From Malus domestica (taxonomy: Eukaryota > Streptophyta > Magnoliopsida > Rosales > Rosaceae), in assembly GCF_042453785.1 (NCBI RefSeq), contig NC_091675.1, positions 6,832,501 through 6,896,500 of the forward strand: a stretch of DNA of 64,000 nt, given 5' to 3'. The notes beneath the pieces were generated by a model, which was given only the letters and a program-made list of their open reading frames with translations, made no database searches and had not been told where the DNA came from. The translations under genes were made by a program, and so were the position numbers. Below, one piece after another: positions 10,938 to 21,109 of the stretch (the first letter of the stretch is position 1; each line of letters starts with the position of its first letter).

Positions 10938-12729
10938 AAGAACTCCTCTATTGTATTTGTAATACATAATGGTAATATGTATATGATCAGATTTGTTTAT
11001 GCATAGTTACCCTACTTCCTCTTGTGGAACTCCAGGTTGAGGAGTTAGGAGATCTACAAGTTTGCTAAAGTGAACCACTCTATCACACTGAGGATTTGTT
11101 TGATAATGATTTTGTTTGCAATCTGGGAGAAGTAGTTACAAATCTGCTAAAGTGAACCACAACAGTCAATCACATGACTAAGGGTTTGTGTGATAATCGT
11201 TTCGCTTTTTTGTAGTTTTCGCCTTTAGTGCTTGCTATATGGGAAAAATATATATATATATATATATATGGAAAGAAAGAAGGATGAAGGAAAAATGGTA
11301 TAGTGAATGTAGATGAAATATACAAGGAATGATACACACTAAAAACAAAAAAATTTAAGTTATTTTCATCTTCAAAATTATGTTTTCATTCGTTGTTCTC
11401 TATTTTTGAATCACAAGTTTGAGTGACCAAAATAGCCTAAGGGTATAAATGACATTCGCAAAATATAGGATGACTCATCATCACTCGGTAAGAAGTTGGT
11501 TAGTTGGATCAAAGGTTAATGTACCTTAGTTGATAAGCAAAATCACGAAGACTAAACTTAATAATTGAAACATAAATGGTCTTATTTCTAATTATGTGCA
11601 AAATGACTTTTTTAGAGGCGTTGTTTTTCTTTTTTGGACAAAGGTAATTTTCATTACCAAAAGAGCACAATTACAGACAAAGAGGCCCAAATACACAGTA
11701 AACACAAAACAAAAAGTGAACCCCCAACACTAAACAAAAGCTCAACCCGAGAGAAGGGCCCAAAACAGAAAACCTTACAAGACTAACTTCCTCCGTCGTC
11801 GTCAAAGAACCGGCAGCCGACCACAATCCAACAACCTAGGCCAAAGATCTCACCAAACACAACGCCAAAGAAGAAGGCTCCATCTTCCTCCACCAAACAC
11901 CACACAAATTGAAACCGCAACCACCAAAGAAAGAAGCCAGAAGGAAAGAACTTTCCCCTAGCAAAAAAAGCCGAAAACGGCATACAATTGGAAGGTGGTG
12001 GTGTGTACACCATATGAGCAGAAGCTCTGCACACCTTCCTAGAAAACCTCGAAACACAGGTGGAAGAGATGGTTGCAGAATTGAACATGTGTGAGAATGA
12101 TGTAGGACAGAAGCAAATGGAAAAGTAAAAAAATGGCTGGATTAGAGTCATGGAGGTGGAAAAACTTGAGAGAGAAGAAGAAAAATGAAGGTTGGAAGTG
12201 GGACTGTCAGATTAAGACTGATGAAAGGTTAGAGCAGAGGTTGCATGGGGATTACCAAAAAAGACGGCCAGAAAAACATGGAGAAAGCCAATCTCATAGC
12301 TCGATGTATCCAGGACTCAATCTACTAGTCACTCCATTAATGTTGAATTAAATACTCCAATTTATTTCCACACAAAGAAACAAATCAGAAACGTAAGAAA
12401 AAATTAAGGCCACCGCATGCTCTGCATTTTCGGTTTCATCTGGTATGGATTATTGGATTTTACTGACAGATCCATGTTTTAATTTGTGAAATGTTAAGGA
12501 GATTCTCTCAAAGTGACATTTTTCATGGACTTTCTGCCTCCTCATGGTTTTGACACTATTTTATAATGTTGGCACGAAAATTTTGCTAAAAACACTAAAT
12601 GACGTAGAATCCACGAATAGTCTTACTTTTGAGAGAATTTCCTTACTATTTATAATTGAATTTGATTCAAAGTTGGGAATAAATGTGGAACATCACACTA
12701 GGCAGTGGAAAGGGGCACATGTTACACCT

Positions 12730-13086
12730 TGTTGATGCACAAAACCGGAGGTCTTGGAACAACGTAAATCCGATCGTGAATCTGCATGAAATGTAAATAA
12801 CACAAGATGTATCGTGGTTCACCCCAAGGTTTGGGCTACGTCCACACTGATTATGTATTTATCTGAGAGGTGAGGGAGAGAACCTCTGAATATGATAGGG
12901 GATGTGAGAGGGGTGAGAAGGCTTAAGAAATGGCATCCCCCAATTGTGAGGGTGATGGGTCCTTTTATAGAATAATGACTCCTCACTTATTACATATTTG
13001 CCATTTCCTTTATCACATAATTACATTTAAGTCCCCCGAGTATTTGTACAAGATCTAAATACGAGGCCCTAAATATGGTATAAACA
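12730..13086 (-). repeat. LTR (3' LTR in element orientation)
   Basis: 357 bp, nearly identical to 16245-16601, with a handful of substitutions plus 1-base indels such as the ggcatccccc/ggcctcccc region. Confidence 0.88.
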
Positions 13087-13289
13087 GTAGTCCCCCAAGT
13101 CTTCAGTCAATAGAGTCTTTTGGCTGGAGACTTGAAATTCAGTTCATGTGTGGGCGAAGTAACTAGATGTTGTCTTGAACTGATGCTCGATATGAGGCGG
13201 TGCTCCATCTGAAATGATGCTCTACTAGAAGTAGCACATGCTGCAAGGCTGCTCGGCTCGTGGCTTATGTTGCCTTGGTTGGCTCGGCT

Positions 13290-13640
13290 TGTGGCGTTGA
13301 GAGGTGAGGGAGTCCATTTTATAAAATAAGGGTTCGCTCCTCAATACATAAATGATGGGCTAGAGTTGATACTCGCGGCGATGTGGTTGCTCAATAGGCG
13401 GCGATGCTCTCTAATGGTGGTAAGGGAGTCCCTTTTATAGAATAAGGGCTCGCTCCTCAATACATAAGTGATGGGTTAGGAGTGATGATGGCGGCGTTGC
13501 TCTCTAATGAAGGTGAGGGAGTCCCTTTTATAAAATAAGAGCTCACTACTCAGTACATGAATAATGGGTGCTCTCTAATGAAAGTGAGGGAGTCCCTTTT
13601 ATAGAATAAGGGTTCGCTCCTTAATACATAAATAATGGGC
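13290..13640. repeat. LTR-derived tandem repeats
   Basis: About four copies of 'gagggagtcc(c/a)ttttata(g/a)aataag' followed by 'gctc(g/a)ct(c/a)ctcaatacat'. The same motif occurs once in each LTR ('ggtccttttatagaata'), so part of the LTR was multiplied inside the element. Confidence 0.7.
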
Positions 13641-13879
13641 TAAGTTCCCCAAGTATTTTTCATGAGGCCCAGTTGAGGCCCAATATATGGTACATAATGT
13701 AGTTCCCCAAGTCTTCGGTTAATAGAGTCTGTTGGCTGGAGACTTCAAACTAAATCCATGTATGGGCCAAAATGGCGGTTGTTCGGATATGGTATTTGTA
13801 TACCTTGCACTGAAGCTTTGTAGGTGAAGCTTTGCAAACTAGAGCTCTGTAAATGAAGTTTTTGAAGCTGATTGACATG

Positions 13880-14075
13880 AGTGATGTTCATGAATGTTTA
13901 TGTTGATTGACATGAGTGATGCTCATGGATGTTGTCATGAGTGATGCTCATAAATGTTAACATGAGTGATGCTCATAAATGTTGACATGAATGATGGTCA
14001 TGAATGTTTATGTATGATTGTTATGAGTGATGCTCATGAATGTTTATGTATGAATGACATGAGTAATGCTCATGT
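13880..14075. repeat. Short tandem repeat, ATGAGTGATGCTCATGAATG
   Basis: Many degenerate copies of a roughly 22- to 40-base unit, each with the self-complementary core CATGAGTGATGCTCATG. Each unit could form a small hairpin. Confidence 0.7.
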
Positions 14076-14079
14076 ATAA

Positions 14080-14535
14080 TTTGGAGTACTGGGCGTACTT
14101 TTGATCACCTGGTTGGTGGCATGAAGGAGAGTACGAGTTGTATATTTCATCACCTGGTTGGTGGCATAAAGGAGAGTACAAGTTGTATATTTCATCACCT
14201 GGTTGGTGACATGAATGGCTAGTTGCCAAAATGATATTAGAGTACGGGTTCTACATTTTATCACCTGGTTAGTGGTAGTAGCGCAGGTTGCCGAATAATT
14301 GTGGAGTACTGGGCGTACTTTTGGTCACCTGGTTGGTGGTAATAGCGGCAGGTTGCCAAATAATTGTGGAGTACTGGGCGTACTTTTGGTCACCTGGTTG
14401 GTGGTAATAGCGGCAAGTTGCTGAATAATTGTGGAGTACTAGGCGTACTTTTGATCACCTGGTTTATGGTAATAGTGGCAGGTTGCCGAATAATTTTGGA
14501 GTACTGGGCGTACTTTTGATCACCTGGTTGAAGCT
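14080..14535. repeat. Tandem repeat, about 65-80 bp units
   Basis: The unit contains GGAGTACTGGGCGTACTTTT, then 'tcacctggttggtgg'. Six to seven copies occur, the last four with a regular period of about 65 bp. Small minus-strand frames here (repeats of CHQPGDEIYN) are by-products of the array. Confidence 0.75.
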
Positions 14536-15186
14536 ATTTTGGGCTTATGGGCATTCGCCCTCCACAACATGCCAGCCCATTTATTTTGGGCTTTTCCGGT
14601 TTTTTTTTTTTTTACCCTCTGATGGGGTTTATACAGATGTCTCTAAAAGATAAGAAAAATAAATTACATCATACATCTGTCAAAAAAGTAAATCACATCA
14701 TTCTGGGGGATGTTTATTCTTTACTTTTGCTTTCTCTGAAATATTCTCCCAACGACATGATCTTTTTTCTTTTTCTTTTTTGTTCCTTTACCCTGATCTC
14801 TCCACCTCCAGGCACACTCACTTGCTTTTGCTTTCGTTTTTTTATTTGATTTTCCTTTTCTGATCAAGTACCTGACAGCTTGGAATATATTGTAATCAAG
14901 TGACCAGAGAGTAGGACTAGTGGATACCTCTCTTCTGTTTTTCTTTTCCTTTTGGCATAAGGCAGACAAAAGTAATAGTAGTAGACTTATTGTTGAGAAA
15001 GCTTATCTTCTTCATGAGTGTCTCCACTGGTGGATGAGAGGTAGCCTCTGTAAAAGTCTTCTTCTTGGCAAGATCGCCAGAAGCGCCAGAAGCTTTTGTG
15101 GAAGAATTAGATGTAGCAGGCTGCGAAAGAAATAAATGCAGCAGGCTGCTGTGAGCTCTTAAGCTGCGGGTTGGTGATAGCATGGC

Positions 15187-16055
15187 TGCTACCACCACTT
15201 GAATACGAAAGAGTAAGATCCCTCTGAACGAAATTCGCTCCTACCCAAGGTTTCAACAACTCCACTCTTATCATCCATTGAATTTCGAAGAAGACAACGC
15301 AAAGACTCCCACATATTTCTATTAAGAGAATCCCCAACAAAAACTAGTCGCTTTCCTCTCAATAGTCCCAACATGTTCTTACCATCTAACCTTGGAAGAT
15401 TGCAATGTTTGGGATGCCATCTATACTTTTCGTAGCGATTATCTGGCCTCTTATTAAGAAAACAATTGAAGGATTCATCAATAAAAGGATAAGAACCCGG
15501 AGCATAAAGCGGATACGAATCATCTCTCACCCACATTCCATCAAACAGGTCACAATCATCCCTCGAAAATTCATAACCGGGCTAAGTTTGATTACTCTGC
15601 TTCTTAGATTCAGACAATGCCGCACTAGCATCATCACTCTCTTTTGAGGTCAATGCCACTGCTTGCCCCAAAACCCCATCAGAATCTTTAGCAAAAGATT
15701 CATTTTTTCTTGAACCCTCCAGTTTCTCGAAAAATCCCATTTTCCCAGTTACTTGAATCGTAGTGTTCTGGGACGAAGTCTGATTGGATTCTTAGGGTAA
15801 GAAAAGAATTGGGTTCGGCAGTTGGGCACTAGCCATATCAGGTTGCAAACCTCCACTCTCATCTAAACACATGAAATATTTAGCTTTCCAGGAAAATGGG
15901 TTTCCCGGGAAAGTTCAAAAGGGGTTTTGAAGATGTTCTTGAAGCCAAAAGGGAAAGAGTAGCCAAATGGGTTGAAAACCAGGAAGAAAGTGCAAGCGAT
16001 GCAGACGAACGAGAAGCCATAGGCAAAGGCAGCGGTTTTTCTGGAGGGGAAGAAA
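15187..16055 (-). pseudogene. Captured TRICHOME BIREFRINGENCE-LIKE (PMR5N/DUF231) fragment
   Basis: On the minus strand the N-terminal membrane segment reads RKTAAFAYGFSFVCIACTFF and onward. A Ser/Lys-rich stem follows, and then a PMR5N domain: DCDLFDGMWVRDDSYPLY, a block with YRWHPKHCN, and the catalytic-type GDS motif in VFVGDSLNRNMWESL. The match ends at GSYSFVFK, near an expected exon end; the DxxH part and C-terminal half of the acetyltransferase are absent. There is a frameshift after the membrane segment and in-frame stops near 15797 and 15583. TBL proteins O-acetylate cell-wall polysaccharides in the Golgi. This copy lies between two LTRs in the element's own sense direction, so it is transduced and not a resident gene. 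Confidence 0.85.
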
Positions 16056-16244
16056 ATTGGGGAAGAAAGAGAGGGTTTGGAGAAGGCCTCTGGTCTTGGG
16101 ATTGTGGGGGAATGCTGGTGCTTTGTGGGTTTTGGGGTTGTCTGGGTTTTTGTGATTTTGCAGATTCACAGTGGTGAGATTTGATGAAAAAATGAAAGAG
16201 AACCGACATAGTTTTTTATGTCGTTTCCCATAGACGGCACCAAA

Positions 16245-16601
16245 TGTTGATGCACAAAACTGGAGGTCTTGGAATAACGTAAATCCGATCGTGAATCTGC
16301 ATGAAATGTAAATAATACAAGATGTATCGTGGTTCACCCCAAGATTTGGGCTACGTCCACACTGATTATGTATTTATCTGAGAGGTGAGGGAGAGAACCT
16401 CTGAATATGAGAGGGGATGTGAGAGGGGTGAGAAGGCTTAAGAAATGGCCTCCCCTAATTGTAAGGGTGAGGGGTCCTTTTATAGAATAAGGACTCCTCA
16501 CTCATTATATATTTGCCCATTCCTTTATCACATAATTACATTTAAGTCCCTTGAGTATTTGTACGGGATCTAAATACGAGGCCCTAAATATGGTATAAAC
16601 A
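16245..16601 (-). repeat. LTR (5' LTR in element orientation)
   Basis: Partner of 12730-13086. It is followed on the minus strand by the primer-binding-site-like sequence. Confidence 0.88.
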
Positions 16602-16804
16602 CACTTAATCCCAACAAATTTGGCACTTTAGTTGACTTCCTCTATAAAACTTGAACCATTCTCCTATTGTTCACCATAGAACCTGAGTTTTCTTGTTTCA
16701 TCATTTTCAATAAGGTTCCTTCCCTTGAGAATCTTTGCATTTTTTACTGTGAGTAAACTGTGTAAAATTTGAAATTTCCCAATATATTTGGCTTCGGTCA
16801 GGTG

Positions 16805-18331
16805 ATGTAGTGGCTTTGGTCGATTATGATAACACTACTAAACACATTATATATGATATATGTTTTATGAAAGGTTTTATGGCATGATAGGTTTTCGGAA
16901 AACCTATTACATTTTTAGTCAAAATGGTCCCTGAGATTTGCATGACACATCACTTTGATCCTGGAGATTGAAAATCAATAGAAATGGTCCCTGAGATTGT
17001 CTACCATCCATTATTTTGGTCATTCCGTTAAAAACTTCATTAAGTGTTCTGGAGCTCTTGGCCGAAAGTTTGGGTAATTTTCAAAGTTTCGTAACTTAAT
17101 CGTTTATTAACCAAATTCGAACCATGATACATCAAATGAAGATAGGAACGTTTAGAAAAATATTATACCTATTTAGAAGCCCAATGGTTGTCGTAGATGG
17201 CCGAAAAATAGCCTGAAATGTGACTGGTCCACCGGAAAACTGAAAAACTCGTTGGAAACTTGGTAAACTTTAAACGTTCATAACTTCTTCAAAACTCAAC
17301 GAAATCGAGTGATTCAAAAACAAAAATCATACTTCTCGACAAGAAAAATAGAATGATACCTTTCTTGATGGCTAAATCATCGTGGTTTGGCTGAAAAACG
17401 GCCCAAAAATTATTGTCTTGGTCTCGAGTTAGCCACTTTTAGGCCGTTTACGGACCAAACCACGACGAATTAGCTGTCGAGAAAGGTACCATTCTCTTTG
17501 TCTCATCAATAATTATGATTTTTTTTTTAATCACTCGATTTCGTTGAATATTGAAGAAGTTATGAACGTTTAAAATTTACCTAGTTTCCAATGAGTTTTC
17601 CAGTTTTCCTAGGGACCATTCACATTTCAAGCTATTTTCCGGCCATCGGTAACCATTGGGCTTCCAAATAGGTATAATCTTGTTCTACACTTTCCTATCT
17701 TCATTTTGATACATTATGGGTCGAATTTGGTTAAGAAACGATTTAGTTACGAAGTTTTGAAAATTGCCCAAACTTCTGGCCAAGAGCTCTGAGACACTTA
17801 ATGGAGTTTTTAACGGAATGACCAAAATAATAGATGGTGGACAATCTCAGGGACCATTTCTATTGATTTTCAATATCAGAGACCATTTTAACTAAAAAAC
17901 CTACATATTATTACTATTGAGTTTTCATAAACTTTGGGGGTTAGTACGTTGATGAATAACTGTTTCTGTATTACTTATATATCAACTTGGTCCACTCATG
18001 TTTTGTTTTATGCCCCCTCAAGATTTAGAATCGAGGCGTACAATCCTGACGTTAGGGTACTCCCGCATCGGCATCTTTAAGTCCTCTCGGTGTAGGACCC
18101 ATCCCTTTGTTCATTCAATTTTATATTATTCCTTTGTAGTGTCTTGGGTTAGTTATATGCTCTGAACACGTTTCACAATTGCATATTCATTATAATTAAA
18201 TTTACAACTTTTATTTATGTCAGTTATTTGTTTTTAGTTCTCATGCATCCTTTTATGGTTTCGTCACCTTCGAGTGTTGGCCAGTACGTGCCTACCCCGA
18301 TGTTTGGAGGATATCAGGGTCGGGCGTGTCA
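16805..18331. mobile_element. Probable LTR remnant (Ty3-like end) hosting a foldback element
   Basis: The right edge GGGTCGGGCGTGTCA resembles the terminal sequence of many plant Ty3/Gypsy LTRs. The block from about 17906 to 18331 is GC-mixed and unlike the surrounding AT-rich DNA. The left edge is uncertain, and no target duplication was found. Confidence 0.4.
16913..17897. mobile_element. Foldback (long-TIR) element, about 1 kb
   Basis: Almost the whole segment is one inverted repeat: TTTTAGTCAAAATGGTC at 16913 pairs with GACCATTTTAACTAAAA ending at 17897. Matching blocks continue inward (for example 'ctcttggcc(g/a)a', 'cccaatgg', 'acgttcataacttcttc'), meeting near 17430. It could fold into a hairpin of roughly 480 bp per arm. 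MULE-type is likely, but a 9-bp duplication is not clear. Confidence 0.75.
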
Positions 18332-19283
18332 CATAGGTACATAAGTATCGGTTCATAAGTTTTGGTAACAATATATCGATACATAACTTTTAATACGAAT
18401 GTATCTGTACAAATGTATCGGTACGTAACTATAGTATTTAAACATACATATGTACATAATATGCATATACATATATATGGAGAAATTCACGCACAATAAA
18501 AAAATATATGATAATATATGACTTCTTTTATTATGGAAACTTAACAATAACCATCAATGATAAATAACATTTTTATTATTTATGGGAATCAATATATAAC
18601 CTACAAACAAAAAAGTCAATAATTACTACAACCTATTTAATATTAAAAAATTATAATTAAATGCCAAGGATTAGAATGATTTTTTAACAAAATTTAATGA
18701 AAATGATTTGAAAATTTTGAGTTTTACTGATAATGACAAAATAAAGGGTAAAGTGAATAATACCATGATTGATTTTTTGGTGTAAAAATATGGTTTTTCG
18801 TTAAAGTGAATAGTATCATGAGTTTTTTTTGTTAAAGTTACCTAGTTTTTAATCTTAGACAAGATTTTATTCAAAAAGTAATCTTAGACAATGATTAGAA
18901 TATAATTTTAATTGTTTTTTAACAATCTACTGTGAGAGACAGAGAGAGTAGGCTAAGACTATAAAAGCTAGTAATAATGTAGTTCAAATTTACTTTTATA
19001 AAAAATTAAACCTAAAATTTATCATTTATAAGTGAAAACAATATCACTAATTGTAGTATTTATCTTTTAAACATTATACACATAGGTAACTATGTACTTT
19101 TCCCATGTGATACACCATTGGAAGTGCTTTTCGGAACAGCGTGCATGTTGCTTTTGAGATAAGATCTTGTCCAAATGTCCATGGCTTGGTGACAGCTGTG
19201 AGAAAGTGACGATCAACCTACATGCAAGTTGCTTGAGGGAGCACAAGTGCTCTGCCAACTTTGAGTAACTGACGATCACATAC
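18332..19283. other. AT-rich spacer with repeat debris
   Basis: 18332-18480 has irregular repeats of 'atcggtacataa'. 18690-18846 is repeat R1. 18940-19060 resembles a decayed SINE ('ctagtaataatgtagttcaaattt'). No gene is recognised; a small minus frame at 19067-19279 has no features. Confidence 0.5.
18690..18846 (-). repeat. Interspersed repeat R1, copy 2 (inverted)
   Basis: The reverse complement matches 2275-2434, including 'ttcactttaacg' and 'ccacatttttacacc'. Confidence 0.6.
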
Positions 19284-19490
19284 GGAAAATGATTATTGCC
19301 GGATCATTTTCTTAGGAATTATGTAATCGTATTCGTTCATTGTATATCATGTGATCAAAAATTATTTAAAATTTAAAATTTAAAATTCAAATATAAATAG
19401 TACATAACGAAAACTAATTTCACGATGTATGATGAACGAACATAATTACTAAATTCCTTGGAAAATGATCAGCCGAGGATCATTTTTCCG
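19284..19490. mobile_element. hAT-like MITE
   Basis: The 207-bp segment folds on itself: GGAAAATGAT at the left against ATCATTTTTCC at the right, with matches inward ('ggaatt...taat.gt.ttcgttcat'). An identical 8-bp direct repeat TCACATAC flanks it (19276-19283 and 19491-19498), the size expected for hAT elements. Confidence 0.75.
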
Positions 19491-19959
19491 TCACATACAT
19501 GCATGTTGGCAGAGCACTTTGAATTGGGGCCCTAAATAAGTCTTCGAATTGGGCTCTAAAGTAGTAAAATGTACTGACACGTGGCGCTTTATACATTAAT
19601 ATGTAGAAAAAATTCTGCTAAATACATGAAAAATATATGGGTAAATTACAAAAAAAACTACCATAACTATTGATCTTACGACACTTTTATACCTCATGTC
19701 AGAGCTCTGTCAGTTTTTCTGTTACTTTTTTTATTAAATGCTGACGTGATCTGATACAGAACCTACGGCGTCAATCACAAGAGACTGAAACCGTTTGTAG
19801 GGTTTGTATGGACGACAACGACAAGGAGGCTTGAGCTCACGGCGTCAATCATAAGTGTCTTGAGATTTCAAAATTGGGGAAAACAGAGAAAATGAGATGG
19901 ATTAGGATCTGCAGGTACATTAGTCGATCATCCCCTCTCCAAAGCATTTCCGGCGACCT

Positions 19960-20095
19960 GCCAACGGGGACCAGCGGAGTGGCAGCGATTGAATAGAAGG
20001 ACGACGATGGCGGTGAAGACGGAGACGAACAGCGCGAGGCAATTGAAGAAACGACAGAGAGTTGGCTCTGCAATGACGCCATTGGAGAGAGGGAA
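19960..20095 (-). pseudogene. Captured fragment with a membrane-like segment, unidentified
   Basis: The minus strand has an open stretch reading LSNGVIAEPTLCRFFNCLAL and then FVSVFTAIVVLLFNRC, up to a TGA near 19938. The hydrophobic run could be a transmembrane helix. I do not recognise the parent gene. An overlapping serine-rich frame is also open, so the true frame is uncertain. Confidence 0.3.
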
Positions 20096-20235
20096 ACCCT
20101 AGGAAGAGAGCTAAGAGAGGAGAAATGTACTGGTTTTGAATAGCCTGATACTACAGTGAGAGGAGAGGAGACATGTGGGTGATTGAAAGGTGCGAGGGAA
20201 GCTCGCGTGTGTTTGAGATTAGAATTAGGACAGCT

Positions 20236-20347
20236 AGTTGTGCGGGAAGTTGAGGATCGCTTTGGCGCCCCGAAGCTTGAATGCTGCTCGATCCTAAGCC
20301 TTGGCTGCTTCAATCGCCGTGTCGAACTGGATCCACTCAGTTTTGTT
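20236..20347 (-). pseudogene. Captured AP2/ERF DNA-binding domain fragment
   Basis: The minus strand reads FDTAIEAAKA, a TAG, then DRAAFKLRGAKAILNFP, and ends at another TAG. This is the second half of an AP2/ERF domain, closest in memory to group IX ERFs. The TAG replaces the conserved Tyr of the AYDRAA motif. The first half of the domain (the beta-sheet that contacts the GCC box) is missing. It is a transposon-borne piece and not a gene. Confidence 0.8.
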
Positions 20348-21109
20348 GGGAAGCGAGATTATGAGTGCTGGCTTTCGGAATGGGTTAGCGGGTTTAGGTT
20401 GCAGGGAAGGCGGGGAGAGGTGGGTTTTGGGGGGGGGGGGGAGATGTTGGCGTGAGTAAGGAAAGGGTTGGGGGTTGCCGGGAAGGGGAAAGAGAAGGAA
20501 TATGGGTTTTGGATTTGGGTTGCGGGAAAGGGGTCGGGGAAGATAAGGTGTTTGGTTTTTTGTTTTTTGTTTTTTTTTTGTTTTTTTAAGGGTAAATTAT
20601 TATTTTTATTAATTTTTTAATAGATTGTGGAATCCGAATCAGGTCATATCATCATTTAACCGAGAAATTCACAACCAAGCCAAGGAATGTATAATGGACC
20701 AAATTCTAGAGATGTGGTATGACATTGTCAATTTTAATAGATAAAGTATGATAGTGTAGTGAGACGAGGTAATTTTTTGTCGTTTACCCCAAATATATTT
20801 ATGCATCAAATACAATTAAAAATTAATATAAAAAAATAGAGATATACAAGCAACAACTACGCCTGTTCCACTACACCAGCATGCTTTCTATGTCATGTAT
20901 TTGACTTTTATCCTATTTATAAGAGAAATAGATATATTAAAAAAAAATTGGAGCCCCAAAAAATAGGATGTCCTAGGCGGTCGCCTTACTCGGAAGATTA
21001 TGCCGCGTATCAAAATAAAACCAAGACAACGTCGTCCACAAAATAGAAACATTGGGTTGGGTTTCAGGTCGTCTTCTTCGAATCGCACGAGGCCCCTCTG
21101 AGTAGTGAG

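Larger units (their letters stand above)
10202..12408. other. Spacer with small repeats, no gene recognised
   Basis: It holds a poly-C run near 10401-10416, a MITE (10518-10686), a 123-bp tandem duplication (10702-10937) and a short (TA)n near 11250. From 11640 to 12360 the composition changes to a GC-richer block with a minus-strand frame (11783-12151) of cysteine- and phenylalanine-rich, unfamiliar sequence. I see no domain in it and treat it as non-coding or as an unidentified retroelement piece. Confidence 0.5.
12730..16601 (-). mobile_element. Non-autonomous LTR retroelement carrying a TBL gene fragment
   Basis: Two 357-bp LTRs (12730-13086 and 16245-16601) begin TGTTGATGCACAAAAC and end GGTATAAACA. 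The flanks CACCT (12725-12729) and CACTT (16602-16606) agree at 4 of 5 bases. The element reads on the minus strand. Next to the right LTR, the minus strand gives TTTGGTGCCGTCTATGGG, the primer-binding-site style of many plant Ty3-like elements. Next to the left LTR lies a G-rich tract (ACTTGGGGGACTAC), a likely polypurine tract. No gag or pol is present. The interior holds a captured TBL gene part and three sets of tandem repeats. Confidence 0.85.
12409..16748 (+). pseudogene. 5' relic of a third BURP copy, split by an LTR element
   Basis: From 12409 to 12729 the sequence follows the promoter of the second BURP copy ('ggccaccgcatgctct', 'aggcagtgg', 'gttacacct'). It stops at the LTR element and resumes at 16602 with 'taatcccaacaaatttgg' and a TATA-like 'ctataaaac'. 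The counterpart of exon 1 is 16710-16748 (VPSLENLCIFYC-like if read, but the start codon is ATA in place of ATG), followed by a gtgag donor. Nothing of exons 2 and 3 follows, because the copy is cut by another LTR-like element from about 16800. Confidence 0.7.
19639..20790. mobile_element. Pack-MULE carrying an AP2/ERF fragment
   Basis: The ends GGGTAAATTACAAAAAAA (left) and the complement of the right end, GGGGTAAACGACAAAAAA, form degenerate long inverted repeats of over 100 bp. The flanks share AAATATAT (19631-19638 and 20791-20798). The centre is GC-rich, unlike both arms, and contains gene pieces on the minus strand. Confidence 0.75.

Noticed and set aside
11783-12151. Minus-strand 122-codon frame, Cys/Phe-rich
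   Set aside because: No recognisable domain, overlapped by an equally open frame on each strand, and composition typical of a chance frame in a GC-richer block.
13880-14075. Regularly spaced short repeats as a CRISPR-like array
   Set aside because: Units are degenerate with no distinct spacers, inside an LTR retroelement of a plant genome.
14044-14264. Minus-strand frames with CHQPGDEIYN repeats
   Set aside because: They are translations of a 65-80 bp tandem repeat array inside a retroelement, not protein repeats.
19849-20313. 154-codon minus-strand serine-rich frame
   Set aside because: It crosses the Pack-MULE and runs out of frame over the AP2/ERF match, so it is not the coding frame of the captured piece.
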